Assembly: GCA_027574665.1 (NCBI GenBank)
Contig: CM050657.1
Coordinates: 30,379,408-30,443,407, forward strand
Reading direction: 5' to 3'
DNA: 64,000 nucleotides
Origin: Rhynochetos jubatus
Taxonomy: Eukaryota; Chordata; Aves; Eurypygiformes; Rhynochetidae
Of the stretch, positions 22,331-32,535 are shown in pieces. The notes under the pieces are model-generated. The model was not told the DNA's origin and did not search any database. It was given only the letters and a program-made list of their open reading frames with translations. Position 1 is the first letter of the stretch, and each line of letters starts with the position of its first letter. The position numbers were made by a program, and so were the translations under genes.

Positions 22331-23450
22331 CCGATCTGCCCAGCAAGACGCTGGCTCCAGACTGACTGGTGCAAAATATAGACTAAGACAGGCATCGCTG
22401 TTGCCCTTCTCTGTGCGCTGGCGGCTGCCAGGGAGAGCCAGGTGGGTGGCAGGTCTGCCAGGCAGCCCCGCAAGGAGGCACTGAGGGCAGAGGCTCGCTG
22501 TAGTGCATACGAGGAGGCCAGGGCCACGGGCCGTGTCCTGCCCTATGGAGGGAGGGCTCACAGGCCCAGCCGGAGATGCACATGCAGGCAAATGCTCTCC
22601 CCTGTCCAGAGCGCAGGGTGAGTTGCTGTGGCCAGGACCTGTCGCTCCCACAAAGGCACGTTGCTGCAGCCAGCAGCACAGCCTCGGCCTGCTCCACTCC
22701 AAGCTGTGCCTGCAGAGAGGTGCTGGGTCTGAGCTGAGGCCCACACAGAGTGAACACTCCTGGGCAAGGTGACTCGGAGCCCCCAGGACCCAGAGGGAAT
22801 GGGACCAGCACCTGGGAATGGTGCACACCGCTGGGGGACGCCATGTGCCATAGAGAGAGAGCATAAATGACACGATCCCCTAAACAGCGCTCCCCCATGG
22901 GTTCTTCCTCTGAGCTCCGTGGAGAGTCCCCAGGACGAAGGTGCCTGTTTGCATGCAGGGATGCATCCCAGCAGAAGGCCACATGCACTTGTTTTCCAGA
23001 AGCAGACGTAAGACCTCAGTCCAAGCCTTGCCTGCATGGCTTCATGCTGCTCTGCCGCTCATGCAACCACACGTCCCCTCCAGCGTGTCCTAGCGCCCTC
23101 CGCTGCCTGCCCCATACGCCACCCGTCCCAGCATCCCTCACCTTTTTTCCCCAGCAAACATCTTAAGCAATCCTTTGCACAGGAGACTGGCACAGGATGT
23201 AAAAGCGCACATCAAGCATCACCCCGGCCTTTGCACAGCCGCTAGGACTGAGTAGAAGAAAATTCTTTGAAATGAATGCAGAGTAAATTCAGGTGAGATG
23301 AGAAAAATTGGGGTGTCAGAGCACTTCAGGGACCACCAACCCAGAGAGCTGTCTTACCCTGGGCCTGGGCCTGGCCGTGGGACACCTGCATCACTGCGGG
23401 CGCCCGTGAGAAAGAGTTGGGGACCGCGAGTGCACCGTCCGCAAGGTCAG
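22331..23450. other. No gene recognised
   Basis: GC-moderate sequence with long but unconvincing minus-strand frames. It may include more of the LTR element. No splice-bounded exon was identified. Confidence 0.4.
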
Positions 23451-23461
23451 ATGTGGGTGTG

Positions 23462-23527
23462 TACGTCACCGCATGGGGCTGGGGTACGTCATGGGGCCGC
23501 CCACAGTGGTTGGCACAGGCAACGTCA
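23462..23527. promoter_or_regulatory. Cluster of CRE half-sites
   Basis: TACGTCA at 23462-23468 and 23485-23491 and AACGTCA at 23521-23527, three sites within 66 bp. They lie 0.5 kb upstream of the X-box array. Function inferred from motif only. Confidence 0.3.
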
Positions 23528-24008
23528 TGGTGGTTGCAGGGAGGGTCACTGGCACCAGGACAGACTACACGTAAGCCACACAAAAGGAATCTGCTACACT
23601 CACGTGCCTGCTCAGCCCCGCTCGGCATGCGGTCCTGAAGCAGCAGGTACATGGAGCTGCCCATCTTGTTCTCCCAAGCTCCTGGGGAAAAGCCCCAGGG
23701 AACGGGTAAGGAGAGCTCAAACCTCTCCTTTCATGAGGATGAGGCGGCAGAAACACACAGTCACCAGACACGCCAGGGCTGAATTCAACTTGGGATACAA
23801 GTCTCCTGATGAAGCTGTAATAAACCCGCTGAAGTGGCTCCGGCCGGCAGCCCGGCCCCAGAGCTCAGACTTTGCCGACATGTCGCCGAGTGGACGAGCT
23901 GGCAGCGGGCGGTGCCTGCGCTCGGCCGCGCGGCAGATTGAAGCGACCCGAGCAATGTCCGCGGTCAGTGGCCAGGGTCGGTGTCTGCGCGCAGGATGCT
24001 GCGTCCTC

Positions 24009-24157
24009 GTTGCTTAGCAACCACGACGACGGCGCATGCACGCAGGAAGCCGCGTCAGCATCGCTTAGCAGCCACAACGGACGCAGTTGCACGCAGGAAG
24101 AGGCTTCCCCGTTGCCTAGCAACCACAACAGAAGCCGCGTCCCCGTTGCCAGGCAGC
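24009..24157 (+). repeat. 51-bp tandem repeat carrying RFX X-box motifs
   Basis: GTTGCTTAGCAAC at 24009-24021 and GTTGCCTAGCAAC at 24111-24123 are textbook RFX X-boxes (two half-sites). A degenerate one (ATCGCTTAGCAGC, 24060-24072) lies between them, and GTTGCCAGGCAGC follows at 24145-24157. The first three are spaced 51 and 51 bp, within a repeat that also contains ACGCAGGAAG and GCCGCGTC. RFX factors drive ciliary and MHC class II promoters. No gene start is evident immediately downstream. Confidence 0.65.
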
Positions 24158-25725
24158 CTGCTCCAGGGCGCCGCCCAAAGGCCCGGCAGCCGCACGGCCA
24201 GAGCGCCTGTGCCAGCAGGCGACCGCCCGGCTGCGGTCAGGCTGTGGGGTACGCGGGATGCTGTGGCTGGGGGTGGCAGCCAGTGAGCCCGGGGGAGGGT
24301 CGGCTGTCTGCATGGTGTGTTCGGTGCGGTGCGGACGGTGTCAGATGGCCCCTACGGCATACACCATGCTGTCGTTCTGCGGTAGGTACGTATGGTGTAT
24401 GCTCTGGCATCGGGCTGTAAGTCTGGCACGGTTCGGAATGGGTCGTGGTTTATTAGGGATTACACGGTGTTGTATCTGCGCTCCTCTGTAATGCGTTTTG
24501 GGGGGGCATTTCTCTGTCTATTGTAATGCCTTTTTCACTGTATTGGAGTTGGTTTGTATTGTCCACGTCCGGGTGTGTGTATGGGTGTCAGGCTAGAAGA
24601 GGAAGAGAGGCCGCGGTCGGGGGCTGGGTATTTCACATGCCCTATTTTGTATCATTTGTTGCGTGTTGGGTGTACTCTGTGTTTTGCCAGTCAGTGTGGG
24701 CTACGGTAGTTGCGTTACTGTACGTATTGTGCTGCGTCGTACTGTTTGTATTTGGCATTGTGGTTTGCACTGTGTGCGTTGGCTCCTATGGCATGTTATT
24801 TCTTGTACGGTAGGTGTTGTATTGTGACGTTAGGTATTGCGTCCTGTGGAATTTTGGTGGTTTAGGTCTTGTATTGTACTGTGTATTGTATTTTCCCTTT
24901 TATTCCGTGTTGCATTTGCTCATGTGAATTGCACTGCGTACTGTGTCTTGTATGTGGTGTGGTGGTGTGTGTTTTCTCGTGGCTGCTGTGTGTTACGCTG
25001 TATGGTATGCATTGCGCGGCAGGGACTGTGTTGTACTGTAGTCTGTTTTGTACTGTGTATTGTATAGGCTTGTCTGTGGTGTGCCGTGTAGTATTTTGCA
25101 GTGTGTTGCCTGTATTGTGTGGGATGTAGTGTGTTTTCTGGGATGTATTGTTTGGTATTGGATTGCACGTTGCGTCGGCTGCGTCGGGTGTGTTGTTTTC
25201 CATTGTATGGTTTGGTATTTGTGGTAATGGCTCTTTTGGTATTTTGCCTTGTTCGTTCTGCCCTGTATGTGTTGTGTATATTACGTGTATGGCGAGTATG
25301 GTGTTGTGTTTTCTGTTTTATGGTATGTCTTTTATTTTCCATTGCAGTGTTTGTAATGCACTGTGTGCCCCGTATATTATGTACACGTACGGTATCTTAC
25401 ATGCGGTAAGCACTGTGTTCTCTTACGAGCATTCTGAGGTACTTTGTATTCCTTTGTTCTGTGTATGGTGATGTATTTGTTATTGTAATGTAGTTGTTGT
25501 TGTAATGTATTATGTGGGTTGCATGGTTTGTATCGTGTGGTTTCGTACGCAACGTGTGGTATGTTTTCTGTTGTACGTGTGGTATCTTGTCTTCGTTTTC
25601 TTGTTTCTATCGGTTGTGTTGTTATTGTATTACAACACATTGCAAATGTACTGTACGGTATGGTATGTACTGTACTGTATGGATTGTATTTTGTCCTGTA
25701 TTATCTTGCATGTCTTGTATTACAC

Positions 25726-25745
25726 GGGGGGGGGGGGGTGGGGGC
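25726..25745 (+). repeat. Poly-G run, unit 1
   Basis: Thirteen G, a T, then five G and GCTGGTGG nearby. Able in principle to form a G-quadruplex. Sixteen G in unit 2 (29072-29087). Confidence 0.8.
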
Positions 25746-26353
25746 TGGTGGTGTGTGTGTTCTCCTGTACGTTACCTTACAGTATTTATTGTACTGCATT
25801 CGTTGCATGCTGTGTACTTTATCCCCAGCACTGCATTCTATCTGCGGTGTTGCCGTGTAGGTAGCTTTGCACTGCAGTTTAGTTTGCATCGTGCACTGGG
25901 ATTTGTGTTGTGTCTTGTCTTTGCGTTCTGTCCTGTGCTGCACACGTATGGTACGGTGCTCATGGAATTGCATGTGTCGTAGTGTGTTTAGCCTATTCTA
26001 TGGACCTGGTTGTACTCTATGTTGTTTTGTTGGTATGGTACTGTATTTTCTAGCGTGTGGCGTGTATCTTATTTTGCGTTGCCTTGTATGAACGTTACGT
26101 ATTGCACATATTGTAGGGTATGGTGTTTCTTGTCTTGCATTTTGCAATGCTGCATTGAGTGCTGTAGTTTGGCTTTGTACTGTCACGTATAATGTTTTTT
26201 GTGATTTGTTTTCATGTAATTTGTATTTTATTGTCATTTGTATGTCATTCTGTTCATGCTGTATTTCTGATTGTGTTTTATGCTCTGTATGGCTTGTCCT
26301 GTGTGGGTTTTACTGTACTGTAGTTTGGTTTGTATTCTACTGTAGCACTGCAG

Positions 26354-26883
26354 GATAGCTGGTATTGCTCTGCTCCGTCCCAGCACTGCTCTGGGGCCCT
26401 CCAACACCAGGACCCAGCAGACTCGCACACCCAGTGCTTCTCTGCAGCCAGCTCCGCCAAGCCCATCTCTGCTGCCAGCTCCGCCGAGCCCATCTCTAGA
26501 GCCACCTCCGCCGAGACCATCGCTGCTGCCAGCTCCGCCGACCACATCTCTGCATCCGGCTCCGCCGAGCCCATCTCTGCAGCCAGCTCTGCGGAGCCCA
26601 TCTCTAGAGACAGCTCAACTGAGACCATCGCTGCATCCAGCTCCCCCGAGCACATCTCTGCAGCCAGCTCCCCCGAGCACATCTCTGCTGCCAGCTCCAA
26701 GTCCCTCTCTGCTGCCAACTCAGCCGAGCCCATCTCCGGTGGCACCTCCGCCAAGTGCAGGCGAGTGCCCGGCAGGCCCTGCTGCTTCTCCGGACCTTCG
26801 CGAAGGCATGGCATAGCTGCGGGCCCTCGGCATCTGCCTCTGTCCCCTCCAAGAAACACTTTGATGCTTTCCAGGGCGCATGG
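26354..26883 (+). other. Exon-like open block with 27-bp repeats, unit 1
   Basis: Open frame (DSWYCSAPSQHCSG..., then nine-residue repeats of the form ASSAEPISA, then KCRRVPGRPCC...) framed by CTGCAG at 26351-26353 and a GTATGT donor at 26884. Length 530 bp, starting in phase 0 and ending in phase 2. GC-rich composition contrasts sharply with the flanking G+T tract. No homologue recognised. It may be a captured exon, or only a GC-rich minisatellite that is open by chance. The reverse strand is also open. Confidence 0.35.
26441..26756 (+). repeat. 27-bp minisatellite, about 12 repeats
   Basis: Consensus GCCAGCTCCGCCGAGCCCATC plus TCTGCT, nine codons per repeat. Variants such as GAGACCATCGCT and GAGCACATCTCT recur in blocks. 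Twelve repeat-like units were counted against ten in the other array unit. Confidence 0.85.
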
Positions 26884-27378
26884 GTATGTAAAAAGTTCCG
26901 ATTGTGTAGTTTGTCCTGTGTTGTGTTCTGTACCGTACGGTACGACATGAATGGTGTGGTATGAACTGTGGGGTTTCACACTTACTGCCTATTCTCCAAC
27001 TTGTACCGTATCGTCTGTTCCTCGTATAGCATACGGTAGGTATGGTACGGAACGTGTGGGTGCGCATGATGTGGTACATATGGATTGTTCCGTATTATAT
27101 GCATTGTCATATTCCATGCGTTTTCTTCTGTTTATTGCATTTTACTGCATGTATTGTATTTTGCATGTTTTGTGTTTAGTCTGCGTTGTGTTTAGTATGT
27201 TTTCAGTTTTGTGTGGCATTGTACGGAATGTGTGTTGTGTGGATTGTATTCGGTGGTGCCTTTCGCATTGGCTGCATTTTGTTGCGTTGTACCACACGGT
27301 ATGTATTTATTGCGTGTATTGTGTTTTGTGCTGCATGGGTGGCATTTTGTCTGCGTTGTGTTGTAGGCGTTGTCGTGT

Positions 27379-27765
27379 GAGGGGTGGCCGAGGGAACTGG
27401 GGTTGTTTAGCCTGGCAAAAAGGAGGCCCAGGGGAGGCCCTGTCCCTCTCTACCACCTCCTCTCAGGGAGCTGTAGCGAGGTGGGTGTCAGTCTCTTCTC
27501 CCAGGTGACAAGCCACAGGACAAGGGAGAGGAAAGGGCCTCAAGTTGCCCCGGGGGAGGTTTAGATTAGACACTGTGAAAAATTTCTTCACCAGTCGGGT
27601 TGTCAAGCATTGGAAGGGGCTGCCCAGGGAAGGGGTTGAGTCACCATCCCTGGCGGAGTTTAAAACGTGTCGCTGTGGCACTCCTGGGACATGGTTTAGT
27701 GGTGGACTTGGCCGTGTTAGGTTAAAGGTTGAATGCAGCAGTCTTGAAGAAGGTCTTTTGCAACC
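27379..27765 (+). mobile_element. CR1 LINE 3' end, unit 1
   Basis: Plus strand encodes the CR1 ORF2 C-terminus in pieces ([52 protein letters not shown]), followed by the typical GACATGGTTTAGTGGTGGACTTGG 3' region. Truncated at the 5' side. Carried as an integral part of the macrosatellite unit. Confidence 0.92.
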
Positions 27766-29702
27766 TCAGTGGTTGTATATTTCATCCCAAACCTGGCCTC
27801 CTCCCAGCTGCCCGGGAATTGGGGCAGCAGTCCTCCTGTGCCGTGGCCATGCTCCCCGTCTTCTGCAGTGAGTTGGAGGGGTGCTGGGGATGTCAAGCCG
27901 CTCCCTCTACCCGGTAGCGCAGCCGTGGGTGTGTCAGGCTAGAAGAGGAAGAGAGGCCGCGGTCGGGGGCTGGGTATTTCACATGCCCTATTTTGTATCA
28001 TTTGTTGCGTGTTGGGTGTACTCTGTGTTTTGCCAGTCAGTGTGGGCTACGGTAGTTGCGTTACTGTACGTATTGTGCTGCGTCGTACTGTTTGTATTTG
28101 GCATTGTGGTTTGCACTGTGTGCGTTGGCTCCTATGGCATGTTATTTCTTGTACGGTAGGTGTTGTATTGTGACGTTAGGTATTGCGTCCTGTGGAATTT
28201 TGGTGGTTTAGGTCTTGTATTGTACTGTGTATTGTATTTTCCCTTTTATTCCGTGTTGCATTTGCTCATGTGAATTGCACTGCGTACTGTGTCTTGTATG
28301 TGGTGTGGTGGTGTGTGTTTTCTCGTGGCTGCTGTGTGTTACGCTGTATGGTATGCATTGCGCGGCAGGGACTGTGTTGTACTGTAGTCTGTTTTGTACT
28401 GTGTATTGTATAGGCTTGTCTGTGGTGTGCCGTGTAGTATTTTGCAGTGTGTTGCCTGTATTGTGTGGGATGTAGTGTGTTTTCTGGGATGTATTGTTTG
28501 GTATTGGATTGCACGTTGCGTCGGCTGCGTCGGGTGTGTTGTTTTCCATTGTATGGTTTGGTATTTGTGGTAATGGCTCTTTTGGTATTTTGCCTTGTTC
28601 GTTCTGCCCTGTATGTGTTGTGTATATTACGTGTATGGCGAGTATGGTGTTGTGTTTTCTGTTTTATGGTATGTCTTTTATTTTCCATTGCAGTGTTTGT
28701 AATGCACTGTGTGCCCCGTATATTATGTACACGTACGGTATCTTACATGCGGTAAGCACTGTGTTCTCTTACGAGCATTCTGAGGTACTTTGTATTCCTT
28801 TGTTCTGTGTATGGTGATGTATTTGTTATTGTAATGTAGTTGTTGTTGTAATGTATTATGTGGGTTGCATGGTTTGTATCGTGTGGTTTCGTACGCAACG
28901 TGTGGTATGTTTTCTGTTGTACGTGTGGTATCTTGTCTTCGTTTTCTTGTTTCTATCGGTTGTGTTGTTATTGTATTACAACACATTGCAAATGTACTGT
29001 ACGGTATGGTATGTACTGTACTGTATGGATTGTATTTTGTCCTGTATTATCTTGCATGTCTTGTATTACACGGGGGGGGGGGGGGGGTGGGGGCTGGTGG
29101 TGTGTGTGTTCTCCTGTACGTTACCTTACAGTATTTATTGTACTGCATTCGTTGCATGCTGTGTACTTTATCCCCAGCACTGCATTCTATCTGCGGTGTT
29201 GCCGTGTAGGTAGCTTTGCACTGCAGTTTAGTTTGCATCGTGCACTGGGATTTGTGTTGTGTCTTGTCTTTGCGTTCTGTCCTGTGCTGCACACGTATGG
29301 TACGGTGCTCATGGAATTGCATGTGTCGTACTGTGTTTAGCCTATTCTATGGACCTGGTTGTACTCTGTGTTGTTTTGTTGGTATGGTACTGTATTTTCT
29401 AGCGTGTGGCGTGTATCTTATTTTGCGTTGCCTTGTATGAACGTTACGTATTGCACATATTGTAGGGTATGGTGTTTCTTGTCTTGTATTTTGCAATGCT
29501 GCATTGAGTGCTGTAGTTTGGCTTTGTACTGTCACGTATAATGTTTTTTGTGATTTGTTTTCATGTAATTTGTATTTTATTGTCATTTGTATGTCATTCT
29601 GTTCATGCTGTATTTCTGATTGTGTTTTATGCTCTGTATGGCTTGTCCTGTGTGGGTTTTACTGTACTGTAGTTTGGTTTGTATTCTACTGTAGCACTGC
29701 AG

Positions 29703-30178
29703 GATAGCTGGTATTGCTCTGCTCCGTCCCAGCACTGCTCTGGGGCCCTCCAACACCAGGACCCAGCAGACTCGCACACCCAGTGCTTCTCTGCAGCCAG
29801 CTCCGCCAAGCCCATCTCTGCAGCCAGCTCTGCGGAGCCCATCTCTAGAGACAGCTCAACTGAGACCATCGCTGCTGCCAGCTCCGCCGACCACATCTCT
29901 GCATCCGGCTCCGCCGACCACATCTCTGCATCCAGCTCCCCCGAGCACATCTCTGCAGCCAGCTCCCCCGAGCACATCTCTGCTGCCAGCTCCAAGTCCC
30001 TCTCTGCTGCCAACTCAGCCGAGCCCATCTCCGGTGGCACCTCCGCCAAGTGCAGGCGAGTGCCCGGCAGGCCCTGCTGCTCCTCCGGACCTTCGCGAAG
30101 GCATGGCATAGCTGCGGGCCCTCGGCATCTGCCTCTGTCCCCTCCAAGAAACACTTTGATGCTTTCCAGGGCGCATGG
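29703..30178 (+). other. Exon-like open block with 27-bp repeats, unit 2
   Basis: Counterpart of 26354-26883 with the same AG and GTATGT borders. 476 bp, shorter by exactly two 27-bp repeats, still open. Phase 2 at the end means that splicing the two blocks in series would not stay in frame. Confidence 0.35.
29790..30050 (+). repeat. 27-bp minisatellite, about 10 repeats
   Basis: Same repeat as in unit 1 with a different order of variants (ADHISA followed by ADHISA), showing internal gain or loss since the unit duplication. Confidence 0.85.
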
Positions 30179-30678
30179 GTATGTAAAAAGTTCCGAATGT
30201 GTAGTTTGTCCTGTGTTGTGTTCTGTACCGTACGGTACGGTACGACATGAATGGTGTGGTATGAACTGTGGGGTTTCGCACTTACTGCCTATTCTCCAAC
30301 TTGTACCGTATCGTCTGTTCCTCGTATAGCGTACGGTAGGTATGGTACGGAACGTGTGGGTGCGCATGATGTGGTACATATGGATTGTTCCGTATTATAT
30401 GCATTGTCATATTCCATGCGTTTTCTTCTGTTTATTGCATTTTACTGCATGTATTGTATTTTGCATGTTTTGTGTTTAGTCTGCGTTGTGTTTAGTATGT
30501 TTTCAGTTTTGTGTGGCATTGTACGGAATGTGTGTTGTGTGGATTGTATTCGGTGGTGCCTTTCGCATTGGCTGCATTTTGTTGCATTGTACCACACGGT
30601 ATGTATTTATTGCGTGTATTGTGTTTTGTGCTGCATGGGTGGCATTTTGTCTGCGTTGTGTTGTAGGCGTTGTCGTGT

Positions 30679-31065
30679 GAGGGGTGGCCGAGGGAACTGG
30701 GGTTGTTTAGCCTGGCAAAAAGGAGGCCCAGGGGAGGCCCTGTCCCTCTCTACCACCTCCTCTCAGGGAGCTGTAGCGAGGTGGGTGTCAGTCTCTTCTC
30801 CCAGGTGACAAGCCACAGGACAAGGGAGAGGAAAGGGCCTCAAGTTGCCCCGGGGGAGGTTTAGATTAGACACTGTGAAAAATTTCTTCACCAGTCGGGT
30901 TGTCAAGCATTGGAAGGGGCTGCCCAGGGAAGGGGTTGAGTCACCATCCCTGGCGGAGTTTAAAACGTGTCGCTGTGGCACTCCTGGGACATGGTTTAGT
31001 GGTGGACTTGGCCGTGTTAGGTTAAAGGTTGAACGCAGCAGTCTTGAAGAAGGTCTTTTGCAACC
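30679..31065 (+). mobile_element. CR1 LINE 3' end, unit 2
   Basis: Same insertion as in unit 1, 3300 bp further on, with one substitution seen (AACGCAGC against AATGCAGC). It was therefore present before the unit was duplicated. Confidence 0.92.
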
Positions 31066-31230
31066 TCAGTGGTTGTATATTTCATCCCAAACCTGGCCTC
31101 CTCCCAGCTGCCCGGGAATTGGGGCAGCAGTCCTCCTGTGCCGTGGCCATGCTCCCCGTCTTCTGCAGTGAGTTGGAGGGGTGCTGGGGATGTCAAGCCG
31201 CTCCCTCTACCCGGTAGCGCAGCCGTGGGT

Positions 31231-31843
31231 GTGTCAGGCTAGAAGAGGAAGAGAGGCCGCGGTCGGGGGCTGGGTATTTCACATGCCCTATTTTGTATCA
31301 TTTGTTGCGTGTTGGGTGTACTCTGTGTTTTGCCAGTCAGTGTGGGCTACGGTAGTTGCGTTACTGTACGTATTGTGCTGCGTCGTACTGTTTGTATTTG
31401 GCATTGTGGTTTGCACTGTGTGCGTTGGCTCCTATGGCATGTTATTTCTTGTACGGTAGGTGTTGTATTGTGACGTTAGGTATTGCGTCCTGTGGAATTT
31501 TGGTGGTTTAGGTCTTGTATTGTACTGTGTATTGTATTTTCCCTTTTATTCCGTGTTGCATTTGCTCATGTGAATTGCACTGCGTACTGTGTCTTGTATG
31601 TGGTGTGGTGGTGTGTGTTTTCTCGTGGCTGCTGTGTGTTACGCTGTATGGTATGCATTGCGCGGCAGGGACTGTGTTGTACTGTAGTCTGTTTTGTACT
31701 GTGTATTGTATAGGCTTGTCTGTGGTGTGCTGTGTAGTATTTTGCAGTGTGTTGCCTGTATTGTGTGGGATGTAGTGTGTTTTCTGGGACGTATTGTTTG
31801 GTATTGGATTGCACGTTGCGTCGGCTGCGTCGGGTGTGTTGTT
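31231..31843 (+). repeat. Macrosatellite unit 3, truncated (613 bp)
   Basis: Same start as units 1 and 2, with two substitutions seen against unit 2, then breaks at GTGTGTTGTT and continues directly into the intron before a decayed ANKRD26-like terminal exon (31844). This fixes the array's right junction. Confidence 0.9.
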
Positions 31844-32385
31844 CATAGCTCTTTCCGTGTGTCTGAATGGGCACCACAGCACTGCTGTGCACCCGCGTGC
31901 ATTCTGAACAGTACTGGTCCTCTGCTCGGAGTCAGGGTGTGTTTGGTTTGGGGCCCAAATGACGTTTTCACAGGGATTGATTTGGCCCGGGCTGCTGTAA
32001 TAGTAACACCAGGAATCTTGTCTTTCCCCCCCCCACCCCAGCCATGGCTGAACTTGAAACCGGCTCTCCTGCATTTTAGATGTAATCTGTGTTTATTCCA
32101 GTCTGAAAATATAGTATGTTAAATGGATTTCAAGCACATTGCACTTCCCTGTCTGTTTATTGCTGCACAGTTGTTTTATTTTGCACGAACAAGAAGCACC
32201 ACATCTATTTTTTCTGACTAGCAGGCTGACTAATCTTCATTCTTTAGCTTGACACAGCTGTCAAAATGTTTCTTACTAAGGTCGATGCGTCCTTTTGCTC
32301 CACTCGTGTTCTGTGTTTTGACAAAAGCGTTCCCTTTGTTCCGTTTAATCCTTTCACTCTGTGTTTTTAATGTTTCCAGTGTCAA
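31844..32385 (+). repeat. Duplicate of the ANKRD26-like 3' end region (partner 37238-37960)
   Basis: Shares GTGTCTGAATGGGCAC, TGGGGCCCAAATGA, GGATTTCAAGCACATTGC and CTAGCAGGCTGACTAATC with 37238-37960, in the same order, with a deletion in the exon. Confidence 0.85.
32042..32078 (+). pseudogene. ANKRD26: Decayed ANKRD26-like terminal exon
   Basis: After CCCCAG it reads CC, then MAELETGSPAF and a TAG. Copy C reads ATAELETGSAG... for about 48 residues. A deletion of about 170 bp joins GGCTCTCCTGC to a 3'-UTR TTTAGATGT. The poly(A) signal of copy C (AATAAA) is AATATA here (near 32109). Non-functional. Confidence 0.75.
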
Positions 32386-32535
32386 AGAAGCACAGAACGG
32401 GTAAGGTTGGAAGGCACCTCTGGAGGTCATCCGCTCCAAGCCCCTGCTCGAGCAGGGCCACCAGAGCCGCTTGCCCAGGGCCAGGTTGGCTTTTGAGCAT
32501 CTCCAGGGACGGAGACTCCACAGCCATTCACAGGT
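32386..32535 (-). mobile_element. CR1 LINE 3' end, minus strand, truncated
   Basis: GGTTGGAAGGCACCTCTGGAG followed by CCCCTGCTCGAGCAGG and the CTCCAGGGACGGAGACTCCAC block, the reverse complement of a CR1 3' end. Ends abruptly at CTCCACAGCC, where the partner at 38178-38440 continues. Shared with the partner and so older than the duplication. Confidence 0.88.

Larger units (their letters stand above)
24585..27930 (+). repeat. Macrosatellite unit 1 (3346 bp)
   Basis: Runs from GTGTCAGGCTAGAAGAGG to the next occurrence of the same sequence. Layout: G+T-rich tract with frequent GTATTGT and GTACTGT words (24620-26340), poly-G run (25726-25738), exon-like block with a 27-bp minisatellite (26354-26883), more G+T-rich tract, CR1 3' end (27379-27765), and a GC-rich tail. 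About ten substitutions distinguish it from unit 2 by eye. Confidence 0.92.
27931..31230 (+). repeat. Macrosatellite unit 2 (3300 bp)
   Basis: Head-to-tail copy of unit 1 with the same internal order. It is 46 bp shorter. Three indels account for this exactly: two fewer 27-bp repeats (-54), a poly-G run longer by 3, and an extra 5-bp step in the TACGG run near 30236. Confidence 0.92.

Noticed and set aside
22208-23037. Minus-strand frames of up to 221 codons
   Set aside because: No recognisable product; probably repeat-derived GC-rich sequence downstream of the LTR start.
24009-24157. Possible CRISPR-like array
   Set aside because: Repeats are adjacent 51-bp tandem units without unique spacers, in a vertebrate genome.
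24862-25342. Long minus-strand open frames rich in Asn, Thr, Gln and His in the G+T tract, repeated in units 2 and 3
   Set aside because: They come from the A+C bias of the complementary strand, occur in several frames at once, and show no domain or start context.
25505-25982. Plus-strand Cys/Val/Leu-rich open frames resembling membrane proteins
   Set aside because: G+T-rich sequence encodes Val, Leu, Cys and Phe in any frame. Overlapping frames are equally open.
26278-26979. Minus-strand open frame through the 27-bp minisatellite (AAEMGSAEL-type repeats)
   Set aside because: A 27-bp period keeps all frames open if no stop is in the unit. The plus-strand frame has splice-like borders and is the better candidate.
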